Assembly: GCA_049889815.1 (NCBI GenBank)
Contig: JBMHCR010000019.1
Span: forward strand, 124,001 to 188,000
Source of the DNA: JBPOFY01 sp049889815
Lineage (GTDB): Bacteria > Verrucomicrobiota > Verrucomicrobiia > Opitutales > Coraliomargaritaceae
DNA: 64,000 bases
Reading direction: 5' to 3'
The first letter of the stretch is position 1, and each line of letters opens with the position of its first letter. Below, one piece after another: positions 26,614-36,118 of the stretch. Under the pieces are notes generated by a model, which ran no database searches, was not told the DNA's origin, and saw only the letters and a program-made list of their open reading frames with translations. A program made the position numbers and the translations under genes.

Positions 26614-27333
26614 GTGCTGGTCACTCTGCCAAATGCCTTTGGCAATGCCGTCACCAATATGGGCATCGACGCAGCGCTGCTCACAACTCTCCCTCAAGGC
26701 TACGCAGTCTTCCGACACTATGGCTGGATCGAACCAACGATTACCTTCGGTTATACACAGCGACTTTCCGAAATCGAAATTACCCACAAATGCGATGAGA
26801 TCACGCTCTGCCGACGCCCAACCGCTGGTGGAATCGTTGATCATCGCGACGACTGGACCTACGCCCTCATTCTGCATAGATTACTCCCCGCAGCTCAGTT
26901 CACAGCGAATCAACTCTACGCAGAAGTCCATCGCTCGATCCAAACCGCACTGAGAAACCAACAGATCGCGAGCCACCTCGCGCCCTGCCCCCGACAATGC
27001 GGCGACACCCAAAAATCTTTAAGCGCGACAGCCAGCGAGTGCTTCCGCACACCTGCCGCCAAGGATGTGTTACTACCCAACGGACGCAAAATTGCCGGCG
27101 CCGCTATGAAACGCTCACGCAATGGACTTTTAATTCAAGGTTCGATCAGTCGTCCACTGCTCCCGGCGCACTTTAACTTTGACGCGTTTCAATCCGCATT
27201 AGTCATCGAAATCTCTAAGAAACTTTCTCTTCCGATTCACACTCCAGACGACCTACGCCCTTTTTTCGACAGCGAAAAAATCGAACTCGAAAAGCACAGA
27301 TTCAGTAGCGATGACTGGCTCAAAAAGCGTTAA
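26614..27333 (+). CDS. Lipoate-protein ligase-like protein (BPL/LplA family)
   Basis: This 239-residue protein from a GTG start shows the BPL/LplA catalytic fold: CRRPTAGGIVDHRDDW (compare RRPTGGGxVxH) and NGRKIAGAAMKRSRNGLLIQGSI, with the adenylate-binding Lys of KIAGxA retained. Such proteins attach lipoate or octanoate to E2 or H subunits. The GGG of the first motif is AGG here, and HG is replaced by QG before the second loop, so specificity is uncertain. It could also be an octanoyltransferase (LipM/LipL type) or a non-catalytic paralogue. It lies 62 bp before dnaE. Confidence 0.8.
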   Translation: MLVTLPNAFGNAVTNMGIDAALLTTLPQGYAVFRHYGWIEPTITFGYTQRLSEIEITHKCDEITLCRRPTAGGIVDHRDDWTYALILHRLLPAAQFTANQLYAEVHRSIQTALRNQQIASHLAPCPRQCGDTQKSLSATASECFRTPAAKDVLLPNGRKIAGAAMKRSRNGLLIQGSISRPLLPAHFNFDAFQSALVIEISKKLSLPIHTPDDLRPFFDSEKIELEKHRFSSDDWLKKR

Positions 27334-27394
27334 TTTTAGCAAACGTGACCTTCTGCTTGCATTGCTATTTTGACCTATCAATCTCAACTGATCG

Positions 27395-30300
27395 ATGCCC
27401 AAAAAAGACACCGAATTCGTCCACCTACACGTCCACACAGACCACAGTCTACTAGATGGATGTTCACGGACAGATCGGCTCTGCGCACGGGCGGCGGAGC
27501 TTGGTATGAAGGCACTCTCAATCACCGACCACGGGGTACTCTACGGCCTGACGAGCTTCTTCAAGCAGGCCGAGAAGCACGGCATTAAACCTCTTCTGGG
27601 CTGCGAAATTTACCTCGTGTACGAAGAAGAGCTTGCGACCGAAAATTCCGAACGCGCCAAACAAAAATCCCACCATATGGGCCTGCTCGCGCGCAACTTC
27701 AAGGGCTACCAGAATCTCTGCAAAATTGTTTCCAAGGCACACACCGAGGGTTTTTACCGTAACCCACGGACAGACCTTAAAACACTGGTCGAGCACAGTG
27801 AGGGTTTGATCGGATTTTCTGGCTGCCTAGCGGCGGTGATTCCACAACATCTACTCAAAGGCGAATTCAACAAAGCTCGCGATGCGGCTGCCAAATTTGT
27901 CGACATTTTCGGTAAGGATTACTTCTTCATCGAAATCATGGATCATGGGATCGAGGAGCAGCGCCGAATCATTCCCGACCTTCTAAAAATTGCGACAGAG
28001 TTTGACCTTAACGTCGTCGCAACCAACGACGTACACTACGTCAAAGATACCGATTGGGAGCCGCACGACTCCCTGCTCTGCATCCAGACAGGCGCCAAAA
28101 TCGCCGATGAAAAGCGCATGCGTTACGATGCACAACAATTCTACCTCAAGTCGCGCGAGGAGATGGATCTTGCCTTCAAGGAGGTGCCCGAAGCGGTCAC
28201 CAACACCTCGGCAGTCGCCGAGATGTGCGACGTCAAACTCCCTTTCGGCGAAGACCACTACCCAGTTTACGAGCGACCCATCGAGATCAAAAGTGGCGAC
28301 GACCACGTTAATTTCGAACGCATTCTCGATATCTATGTGGAGAAAAAGAACGAAATACTCGTTCGCGACGGTAAAAAACCAATTGAGTTGAGCGAAGACG
28401 AGCGCACCAAACTCAAGAGCAACGGGCTCTATCTTTTTGAACTGTGCAAAGAAGGCCTGAAGGAGCGCTACGGCACCAAATATGACGCCTGCCGGACGGA
28501 TTGGGATAGTGCCAGTGAAAGCGATAAGCGCTACTGCGAGCAACTCGAATACGAGCTCGCTATCATCGCTGGCACCGGATTTGTCGACTACTTCCTCATC
28601 GTCTGGGACTTCATTGCCTGGGCGCGTGAGCGAGGCATTCCAGTGGGTCCGGGGCGCGGATCAGGGGCTGGCTGTATCATCGCGTATGTCCTTAAAATTA
28701 CCGATATTGATCCACTGAGCTTCGGTCTACTCTTTGAACGCATGCTGAACCTCGAGCGTGTTTCACCTCCAGATTTCGACGTGGACTTTTGCATGCGCCG
28801 TCGCGATGAAGTGGTAAACTACGTGCGTGATAAATACGGCAAGGACCGGGTAGCAAATATCATCACCTTCGGCACCTTTGGTGCGAAGATGGTGATCCGC
28901 GATCTCGCTCGAGTCAACGATCTCGACTTCGCAGAATCCAATAAGCTCGCGAAAATGGTCCCCGACGAGCTCAACATCTCGCTGGATGATTCACTCAAAA
29001 AATCACCCGAACTTTCTACTGAAGTCGGGCGTAATCCAGTCGCGAAAAACATAATTGACCAAGGGCGGGTCATCGAGGGAATGATCCGTAACACTGGCAA
29101 GCACGCCTGCGGTGTGATCATTGCCGACCAAGACATCACAAATCTGATCCCCGTAACCCTCCAAGAAGGCGACTTGACTACCCAGTACCCCAAAGGTCCG
29201 AGCGAAGATCTTGGTTTACTTAAGATGGACTTCCTCGGACTGAAAACGCTCACCGTGATTTCCGATGCCGAGGAAAACGTGAAGCGTGCACGCAATATCG
29301 CGGACTTCAACGTCGAGAGGGTTTCGCTAAACGACTCAAAGACTTTCGATCTACTCAACTCGGGACGCACCACCGCGGTTTTCCAATTAGAGTCAGGCGG
29401 CATGCAGCAACTCTGTCGACAGATCGGCCTAAGCTCCTTCGAGGAAATCATCGCTTTGATTGCGCTCTATCGACCAGGTCCGATGCAATTTATTCCGCAA
29501 TTCATCGAAGGGAAGAAAGACCCGTCCACGGTCGTGATCCCCCACCCACTACTCAAGGACCTCGTGCAGGAGACCTACGGCGTCTTGGTCTATCAGGAAC
29601 AGGTCATGCAATCTGCGCAGATCATCGCAGGCTACACACTCGGCGGTGCAGATATTTTACGCCGCGCGATGGGTAAAAAGATCAAAGAGGTCATGGATGC
29701 CCAGAAACAAGTGTTCATCGACGGCGCAAAAGAGACCAATAATATTGACCGCAAAACCGCCGAGTCGATTTTCGCTTTGCTGGAGAAATTCGCGCAATAC
29801 GGCTTCAATAAATCACACTCCGCGGCATACGCAATGCTCAGCTACCGTACAGCATATTTAAAAGCCAACTACCCGGTTGAGTTCATGGCTGCAGTGCTCA
29901 CGTCCGAGCAGGGCAACTCAGATAAACTGTCCCACTTCCTCGCTGAGTGTAGCGCTATGAACGTGCCAGTTCTGAGCCCAGATGTGAATGAATCTGGCAC
30001 AAACTTCACCCCGATCATTGAAAACGGCCAGAGCAGTATTCGCTTCGGTATGGCCGCGATGAAAGGTGTCGGGGAAGGCGCCGCGCAAGTCATTATTGAA
30101 GAGCGCGAGGAAAATGGCCCCTACAAAGACTTCACCGATTTCATCATCCGCTCATCCGATAAAGCCGTCAACCGGCGCGTCATCGAAGCACTCATCAAGA
30201 CTGGTGGCTTCGACTCTCTGGACGAAGAACGAGCCTGCTTACTGGAAGCGCTCGACTCCGAACTAGCCGAGGCAGAAAGCCTGCGTAAAGACCGCGAAGC

Positions 30301-31126
30301 AGGACAGAGTTCGCTCTTCGACATGATGGACGGCGACATTGGAAGTAGCGACAGTAAAAAGTCTAACTCAAGCCGCAAAGAAGTACTTCCGATGCCGATG
30401 GCTGAGAAACTCGGATATGAGAAAGAACTTCTCGGCTTCTATGTTTCCGGACACCCAATGGATGCGTATTCAGGATTGGATACAGCGATTGACACCTTTG
30501 TCCACCTGGAAGAGCTCAAGAATTTCGATGACCGTAGCACCTTCCGGCTGTGCGGCATCGTCAGCAACCTCGCGATCAAATACACCCGTAAAGACAGCAA
30601 ACAAATGGCAGTATTCAATCTTGCCACGCGTTCGCATAATTTCGAGATGATCATGTTTCCCGATCCGTATGCAAAATGCGGAGAGCGTTTAGCAGAAGGA
30701 AAGCTAGCACTCATTCACGGGATAATCGGGCGCCGCAACGGCGAGATGAGTCTAGCTGCACACGACGTTTTTGACCTCGAATCCTCCATTCCACGAATCG
30801 TCGAACGCATCAACTTTATCATCCATCCGAATCACTCTGCGGCCGAGTTTCTCGAACTTCTGCGTAAGACCATTGATGATGAATACAATATTGCAAAGAC
30901 CGGTAAGATCGAGAGTGAGCACACTTCGGAAGTCGCCGTAAGTTTCCTCGTAGACAACCAGATCGTCGAAACCGATTCATCGAAAGCACTTAAGATCGCA
31001 ATCAACGGCTCCAACTATAAGACCCTCAGGAAGCACCCCTCCGTAGCGGGAATTCGCATACAAGCTGGAGCAGTCAATCCTATCGACGATCGCAAGCCCT
31101 GGGAGAAACGGGGCCGAAACTACTAG
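27395..31126 (+). CDS. dnaE: DNA polymerase III alpha subunit
   Basis: DnaE is the replicative C-family polymerase. The 1243-residue protein starts with the PHP domain (FVHLHVHTDHSLLDG, near residue 6) with full metal-ligand histidines. The catalytic palm has PPDFDVDF, catalytic Asp at 460/462/464, preceded by the GPGRGSGAG loop. The thumb and fingers include GGMQQLCRQIG and ALYRPGPMQ. Tandem HhH, OB-type and C-terminal tau-binding regions follow. It lacks an exonuclease domain, so proofreading needs a separate DnaQ. The 3' end converges with clpX, with 2 nt between stop codons. Confidence 0.96.
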   Translation: MPKKDTEFVHLHVHTDHSLLDGCSRTDRLCARAAELGMKALSITDHGVLYGLTSFFKQAEKHGIKPLLGCEIYLVYEEELATENSERAKQKSHHMGLLARNFKGYQNLCKIVSKAHTEGFYRNPRTDLKTLVEHSEGLIGFSGCLAAVIPQHLLKGEFNKARDAAAKFVDIFGKDYFFIEIMDHGIEEQRRIIPDLLKIATEFDLNVVATNDVHYVKDTDWEPHDSLLCIQTGAKIADEKRMRYDAQQFYLKSREEMDLAFKEVPEAVTNTSAVAEMCDVKLPFGEDHYPVYERPIEIKSGDDHVNFERILDIYVEKKNEILVRDGKKPIELSEDERTKLKSNGLYLFELCKEGLKERYGTKYDACRTDWDSASESDKRYCEQLEYELAIIAGTGFVDYFLIVWDFIAWARERGIPVGPGRGSGAGCIIAYVLKITDIDPLSFGLLFERMLNLERVSPPDFDVDFCMRRRDEVVNYVRDKYGKDRVANIITFGTFGAKMVIRDLARVNDLDFAESNKLAKMVPDELNISLDDSLKKSPELSTEVGRNPVAKNIIDQGRVIEGMIRNTGKHACGVIIADQDITNLIPVTLQEGDLTTQYPKGPSEDLGLLKMDFLGLKTLTVISDAEENVKRARNIADFNVERVSLNDSKTFDLLNSGRTTAVFQLESGGMQQLCRQIGLSSFEEIIALIALYRPGPMQFIPQFIEGKKDPSTVVIPHPLLKDLVQETYGVLVYQEQVMQSAQIIAGYTLGGADILRRAMGKKIKEVMDAQKQVFIDGAKETNNIDRKTAESIFALLEKFAQYGFNKSHSAAYAMLSYRTAYLKANYPVEFMAAVLTSEQGNSDKLSHFLAECSAMNVPVLSPDVNESGTNFTPIIENGQSSIRFGMAAMKGVGEGAAQVIIEEREENGPYKDFTDFIIRSSDKAVNRRVIEALIKTGGFDSLDEERACLLEALDSELAEAESLRKDREAGQSSLFDMMDGDIGSSDSKKSNSSRKEVLPMPMAEKLGYEKELLGFYVSGHPMDAYSGLDTAIDTFVHLEELKNFDDRSTFRLCGIVSNLAIKYTRKDSKQMAVFNLATRSHNFEMIMFPDPYAKCGERLAEGKLALIHGIIGRRNGEMSLAAHDVFDLESSIPRIVERINFIIHPNHSAAEFLELLRKTIDDEYNIAKTGKIESEHTSEVAVSFLVDNQIVETDSSKALKIAINGSNYKTLRKHPSVAGIRIQAGAVNPIDDRKPWEKRGRNY

Positions 31127-31128
31127 AC

Positions 31129-32502
31129 CTATGCAGCGTCTGCTGGTTTATCTTTTAAAGCACTTTTCGAGGCGCTCTTCTTCGAGACTTTGTTTGGTTC
31201 GATCTGCTTGATCTTTGGCTTACCGCGACCTTGAACGACAGCTAGATTGATCACCACTTCACTGACATTCTCGACCTGAGGTAGATCATACATAACGTCG
31301 AGCATGATGCGCTCCATAATAGAACGTAGCGCACGAGCACCCGTCTTGAGTTCGATCGCTTTATCAGCAATTGCGGAGACAGCATCCTTGGTAAAGTGCA
31401 GCTCCGCTCCTTCCATCAAGAACAACTTACTATACTGCTTGAGCAGCGAGTTCTTGGTATTCTGCAAAATATGTTCGAGATCTGAACGACTGAGTTCGTC
31501 AAGCACCGCAACCATTGGCAAACGCCCGATGAACTCTGGAATCATACCGAAGTGAACAAGGTCTTCAGGTTGTGTTTCACGGAGCAATTGACTTAAAGAA
31601 ACTTCATCCTGACGCACATTGTGTGTGGTATCGAAGCCCATGGCTTTTGAGCCCGTGCGATTTTGGACAATCTTATCGAGACCAACGAAGGCACCGCCGC
31701 AGATGAACAAGATATTGGTCGTATCAAGTTGGATGTATTCTTGATTCGGATGCTTGCGTCCGCCTTGCGGCGGCACGTTGCAAACGGTGCCTTCGAGAAT
31801 CTTGAGTAGCGCCTGTTGCACACCCTCACCAGATACGTCACGAGTGATGGATACGTTATCAGTCTTGCGTCCTATCTTATCGATCTCGTCGACATAAATG
31901 ATTCCGCACTCCGCCTTAGCGACATCGTAGTCGGCAGACTGCAGGAGACGAAGGACGATATTTTCAACATCTTCACCTACATATCCTGCTTCCGTCAATG
32001 TGGTGGCATCAGCAATCGCGAACGGCACATCGAGAAGCTTCGCTAGGCTTCGCGCGAGTAAGGTCTTGCCGCTACCGGTTGGACCAAGCAAAAGAATGTT
32101 ACTCTTTTCGATTTGGACATCAGCAAACTTGGTATCGATGTCTTCGAAACCAGCAGCCGCTTCAACGCGGTCCTCTGATCGTAGGCGCTTGTAATGATTA
32201 TAGACTGCTACCGCCAGCGCACGCTTCGCGTAATCCTGACTGATAATGTGCTCATCGAGCTTGGCAGTAATCTCAGCCGGCTTGTAGAGATTGAAGCGGC
32301 CCTTGGCTGTATCCTTGTCCTTACCTTCAGGGACGGCATCGTCTGCGGTAGCTCCATCGAGCTCACGGTCGATGATGGTCTTGCAAACAGAGACACAAGA
32401 GTCACAGATATGCACACCCGCAGGGCCCGCGATCATCTTGCGAACTTCATTTTGCGCTTTGCCGCAAAATGAGCAGAAAGTCATCCGTGTGGATTTAGCC
32501 AT
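31129..32502 (-). CDS. clpX: ClpX, ATP-dependent Clp protease ATP-binding subunit
   Basis: ClpX is the AAA+ unfoldase that feeds substrates to ClpP. The 457-residue protein has the zinc-binding N-domain (C10, C13, C33, C36), Walker A GPTGSGKT (140-147), Walker B IIYVDEIDK, the pore loop region, and the sensor segments. The ClpP-binding IGF-type loop should lie around residues 300-320; I did not resolve it. The Lys/Ser/Ala-rich C-terminal extension (KVSKKSASKSALKDKPADAA) is unusual. It is third in the tig-clpP-clpX order typical of bacteria. Confidence 0.97.
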   Translation of the reverse strand: MAKSTRMTFCSFCGKAQNEVRKMIAGPAGVHICDSCVSVCKTIIDRELDGATADDAVPEGKDKDTAKGRFNLYKPAEITAKLDEHIISQDYAKRALAVAVYNHYKRLRSEDRVEAAAGFEDIDTKFADVQIEKSNILLLGPTGSGKTLLARSLAKLLDVPFAIADATTLTEAGYVGEDVENIVLRLLQSADYDVAKAECGIIYVDEIDKIGRKTDNVSITRDVSGEGVQQALLKILEGTVCNVPPQGGRKHPNQEYIQLDTTNILFICGGAFVGLDKIVQNRTGSKAMGFDTTHNVRQDEVSLSQLLRETQPEDLVHFGMIPEFIGRLPMVAVLDELSRSDLEHILQNTKNSLLKQYSKLFLMEGAELHFTKDAVSAIADKAIELKTGARALRSIMERIMLDVMYDLPQVENVSEVVINLAVVQGRGKPKIKQIEPNKVSKKSASKSALKDKPADAA

Positions 32503-32582
32503 CGTCTATCGTTTATGAAGTTAATGAGCATGAGCTTAGCAAAAATATCGGCGCTTGGAAAGCCGTTGTTTGCTACAGCAGT

Positions 32583-32604
32583 TGTAAAAAAGGGTATAAA
32601 CCCT
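32583..32604 (-). terminator. Weak terminator candidate downstream of clpP
   Basis: On the minus strand AGGGT (from 32600-32604) pairs with ACCCT (from 32591-32595) across a 4-nt loop, followed by six T's. The stem is only 5 bp, so termination may be partial, which would allow read-through into clpX. Confidence 0.4.
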
Positions 32605-32628
32605 AGTGTCCGGTATCCACTGGTCTTC

Positions 32629-33226
<598 letters not shown>

Positions 33227-33249
33227 TATTTGTTTTTCGTGTGTCGGTT

Positions 33250-33281
33250 AAAAAATAGGCACGGTATCGACCGTGCCTATT
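33250..33281 (-). terminator. Strong terminator between tig and clpP
   Basis: AATAGGCACGGT (33254-33265) and ACCGTGCCTATT (33270-33281) form a perfect 12-bp stem with the loop ATCG. On the minus strand the hairpin is followed by a run of T's. It separates tig from clpP, so clpP-clpX should have its own promoter or depend on read-through. Confidence 0.85.
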
Positions 33282-33302
33282 AAATCAAATGCTTTTCTGT
33301 AA

Positions 33303-34637
33303 TTAAGCTTCAGCAGTCGCTTCAACAGTTTCGCGCTCTGCTTTCTCGACGATTAGATCCATGGTCTTGCCGAGGATGATATCGCCACGCATGCGGTCGA
33401 TACGGCTGCGGTCCTTTTGAATCTCTTTGACCAGCTTGTCTGGCTTAGTTCCAGTTTGCTGAGCCTCCATCATAATCATACGGCTAAAGTCATCGTTCTC
33501 GGCTTTCACCTTTTCCTTCTCGGCAATCCTGCTGAGGATCAAACGAGACTTCAGGCGATCACGCGCTGCAGTGCTTGCGCCTTCGTGGAGCGATTCCTTG
33601 TGCTTTTCAAATTCTTCAGGAGAAACACCTTGCTGCATGTTACGCTGCATAAAGTCGCGGAGTACCGCGTCAGTTTCGCTCTCGATGCCGCTCTCAGGAA
33701 TAGCGAAGTCTACGGCAGCAAGCAACTGCTCGGTGACCTGCTGACGTTCGGCATTGGCATTTTGCTGCTGCTTTTGATTAACGATGTTTTCGCTGATACG
33801 TTCACGAAGCTGGGCTTCGTCTTCGACTTGGAGGCTCTGGAATAATGCGTCATCCATGTCTGGAAGCTTCTTCTGGCGAACTTCCTCAGCCTTGAGGCTG
33901 TAAGTCGCGGTCTTACCTGCGAGTGCTTCGGGTTTGAAATCTTCCGGAAATTCCATGGTGACTTCTTTTTCGTCGCCTGCTGACATGCCAACAAGGCCTT
34001 CGACGACTGCCGCTACACCAGGTGAATCTTCGTTGCCAGCTTCTTCCCATGTGGTTTTTTGGGTGCCAAACATGGGTGCATCAGGAACGAGGTCCGCGAC
34101 CAGCTCATCGCCAATCTTGCCTTCGTAGCTACAGCGCACGTAATCGCCCTTCTCAGCCGCCTTTTCAACTACATTATATTCAGCACGCTGGCCAAGAATC
34201 TCGTTGATCATCTTATCGACTTCTTCGTCGCTCGCCTCGGTCGGCTGATTGGTCACTTTGAGACCTTCGTAAGCTGGAACTTCGAAATCGGGGACAATGT
34301 CGACAGTGAAAACGATAGTGGCATCGCTGCCCTTTTCAATAGTGCTCTCCTCCAAGTCAACCAGTTGAAAAATATTGAGGTCGGAGGAAGATAGGCCGTC
34401 TTGATGCGCCTTCGCGACGACACGCTGTTTGAGCTCTTGAGCAATATCCTTGGAGTAGCGCGAGCGAACCATGTTTTCTGGTGCCTTACCGGGGCGGAAG
34501 CCAGGAATCTTAGCGCTGCGCTGAAAGTCTTTGATGAGACTCGCCTCTTGTGTTTCGACCTCACCAGCTGCGACAGTCACAGTGATGGTCTTGCGTGTTT
34601 CGGATACGTCTTGAACGGATGATTTTACGGTGCTCAT
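33303..34637 (-). CDS. tig: Trigger factor
   Basis: Trigger factor is the ribosome-bound folding chaperone. From the ATG at 34637 it is 444 residues. The N-terminal ribosome-binding domain has the loop GFRPGKAPENMV (FRxGKxP signature). A PPIase (FKBP-like) domain follows in the middle with YCSYEGKIGDE... and TMEFPEDFKPEALAGK, and then the long helical C-terminal domain. An upstream in-frame start would add 26 residues with no homology. First gene of the tig-clpP-clpX region. Confidence 0.95.
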   Translation of the reverse strand: MSTVKSSVQDVSETRKTITVTVAAGEVETQEASLIKDFQRSAKIPGFRPGKAPENMVRSRYSKDIAQELKQRVVAKAHQDGLSSSDLNIFQLVDLEESTIEKGSDATIVFTVDIVPDFEVPAYEGLKVTNQPTEASDEEVDKMINEILGQRAEYNVVEKAAEKGDYVRCSYEGKIGDELVADLVPDAPMFGTQKTTWEEAGNEDSPGVAAVVEGLVGMSAGDEKEVTMEFPEDFKPEALAGKTATYSLKAEEVRQKKLPDMDDALFQSLQVEDEAQLRERISENIVNQKQQQNANAERQQVTEQLLAAVDFAIPESGIESETDAVLRDFMQRNMQQGVSPEEFEKHKESLHEGASTAARDRLKSRLILSRIAEKEKVKAENDDFSRMIMMEAQQTGTKPDKLVKEIQKDRSRIDRMRGDIILGKTMDLIVEKAERETVEATAEA

Positions 34638-34755
34638 AAGAAAAGTTAAGATGAAGCTGGGGTGGCTACGATTGAAAAAGCGCGCCAATAAAGGGGAAAG
34701 GTCTTTTTCGGTCAATGCCTATGTTGCATTCCTTTGATGGAAAACAAATTGAAGC

Positions 34756-35331
34756 TCATTCGCCCGGCTTTTTTGGCTGAAACCTGAGCCAGTCCGGCTC
34801 AACAGAGACAAATAAATCTGCCCAAGGCTGCACGGCCGCGATGGTCGCGGGAACCGCACCATAATCCGTATTCAGCACGCTAATGATGGCCAATTGCTCC
34901 TTGCGATTAAACATTCGCAAGCGGAGCCCGAGCTCATCCAACATGGGCTCTAGTGCGGTTACATCAGCATCCTCGGCCAACTGAATCGATATTTGATCAG
35001 CTGCCATATAGCTGACTTTTTGAGTGTTTACATCCTGAACGACTCGGACGTATGGATAACTGTCCTCGAATTTCAGTAGCCATACCATTTGCTCAGCAGA
35101 GGTCGCGTCTGGGAGATAGCCAAAATCAATGATGACCCCCTTCTGAATCGCAGAATGGGCAGAATCGGGTAGCGGCGCTGCACCCGCCTCGAGCATTTTC
35201 TGATTGTGCTCCAGCCACGGGTCAGGGCGTCTCTCTTCCAGCATCGTGCGACGCGTCGTAATCATGGAGACGAGGACCATCCCGATAAAAAAACCGCCCA
35301 AATAAACCAGTATCCGCTTCGTTTTACTCAT
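34756..35331 (-). CDS. Membrane-anchored protein, prodomain-like, unknown function
   Basis: This 191-residue protein (start chosen at 35331, MSKTKRILVYLGG) has one N-terminal membrane helix (~5-27) and then an extracytoplasmic domain. The segment VSYMAADQISIQLAEDADVTALEPMLDELGLRLRMFNRKEQLAIISV... ends in AVQPWADLFVSVEPDW. That pattern (strand, a long helix with a glycine-containing loop, then a strand and a hydrophobic segment) resembles subtilase inhibitor/prodomain folds. No protease is attached. It overlaps the upstream small membrane gene by 8 nt. The similarity is my inference. Confidence 0.65.
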   Translation of the reverse strand: MSKTKRILVYLGGFFIGMVLVSMITTRRTMLEERRPDPWLEHNQKMLEAGAAPLPDSAHSAIQKGVIIDFGYLPDATSAEQMVWLLKFEDSYPYVRVVQDVNTQKVSYMAADQISIQLAEDADVTALEPMLDELGLRLRMFNRKEQLAIISVLNTDYGAVPATIAAVQPWADLFVSVEPDWLRFQPKKPGE

Positions 35332-35611
35332 TGTTTGAAAGTTCCTCTCTTCCGTTTGTAGCGAGATATTCCTTCCGAGCACGCAAAACACACAAGACGA
35401 TTGCAGCGCCACCAGCCCAAACAATCCCGTAATTCAATCCATTCATGAACCCAAAAGACGTGAAATAAACGTAGTCAGGTTTCTCCATAAAAAACAGCGC
35501 AAAGAGGACATGCGTGATCACCCCACCCATCGCTCCAATGAAACAGATGATGCATACGAAATACAACCAAGTGATCACCCAGCGCAAAATGCTCATGACG
35601 ATTGAAGGCAT
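35324..35611 (-). CDS. Small membrane protein, unknown function
   Basis: This is a roughly 95-residue protein with three hydrophobic segments (WVITWLYFVCIICFIGAMGGVITHVLFALFF; YFTSFGFMNGLNYGIVWAGGAAIVLCVL). A TTG at 35680 would extend it, but the ATG at 35611 (MPSIVMSILRW) or at 35596 is more plausible. The C-terminus is charged and overlaps the next gene by 8 nt, so the two are co-translated. No family recognised. Confidence 0.65.
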   Translation of the reverse strand: MPSIVMSILRWVITWLYFVCIICFIGAMGGVITHVLFALFFMEKPDYVYFTSFGFMNGLNYGIVWAGGAAIVLCVLRARKEYLATNGREELSNNE

Positions 35612-36118
35612 CGGCGCGGAAGTTGGAACGAATTCTCCGCTTTGGCAAGCACATGCATTGAATTGAGCTCGAGCGTTCAACGACCTCGCAATTCGAGATT
35701 GAAAAATGGTGATCTCTTATCTGAGCTATTCGATTCCTCTGACAACTCGAACCCGGTAACATGCCCCAAGTAAATTTAGGCTGCGCGAACCGCATCACCA
35801 ACACCGGTACTGGCTCAGTCTACACAGACCACTTAGCCGCCGTGGTACAATAACGTCATGGCCAAAACTTAAGCCGAGCGATACCGTCAATAGCTACCAG
35901 TGCCCCTAAAACAGAATTACGAAACCGACCCAAATGGGCTTGAACTAGTTATCCCGCCGACAGGCCATACCTTTTATCGCACAAAATCTAATTCTTATTT
36001 TATATAAAATAAGTTAGGCTAATCAAATGCCCTTCCAATTCAAAAACCTGTTCAAGCTACAATTGAGTCGGCACTTTACGGATCAGATCCCTCAAATATA
36101 AATCAGAAATTAAAAAAA
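35612..36118. other. 507-bp gene-free stretch upstream of PEPCK
   Basis: It separates the divergent small membrane gene and the PPi-type PEPCK gene and must hold both promoters. A perfect 20-bp AT-rich palindrome lies at 35994-36013. No ORF with recognisable motifs or RNA gene was seen. Confidence 0.6.
35994..36013. promoter_or_regulatory. 20-bp perfect palindrome upstream of PEPCK
   Basis: CTTATTTTATATAAAATAAG is fully self-complementary and lies 105 bp upstream of the PEPCK start codon. It may be an operator for a dimeric regulator of the gene or part of a 5' hairpin. It is not followed by a long T-run, so a terminator is unlikely. Confidence 0.5.
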
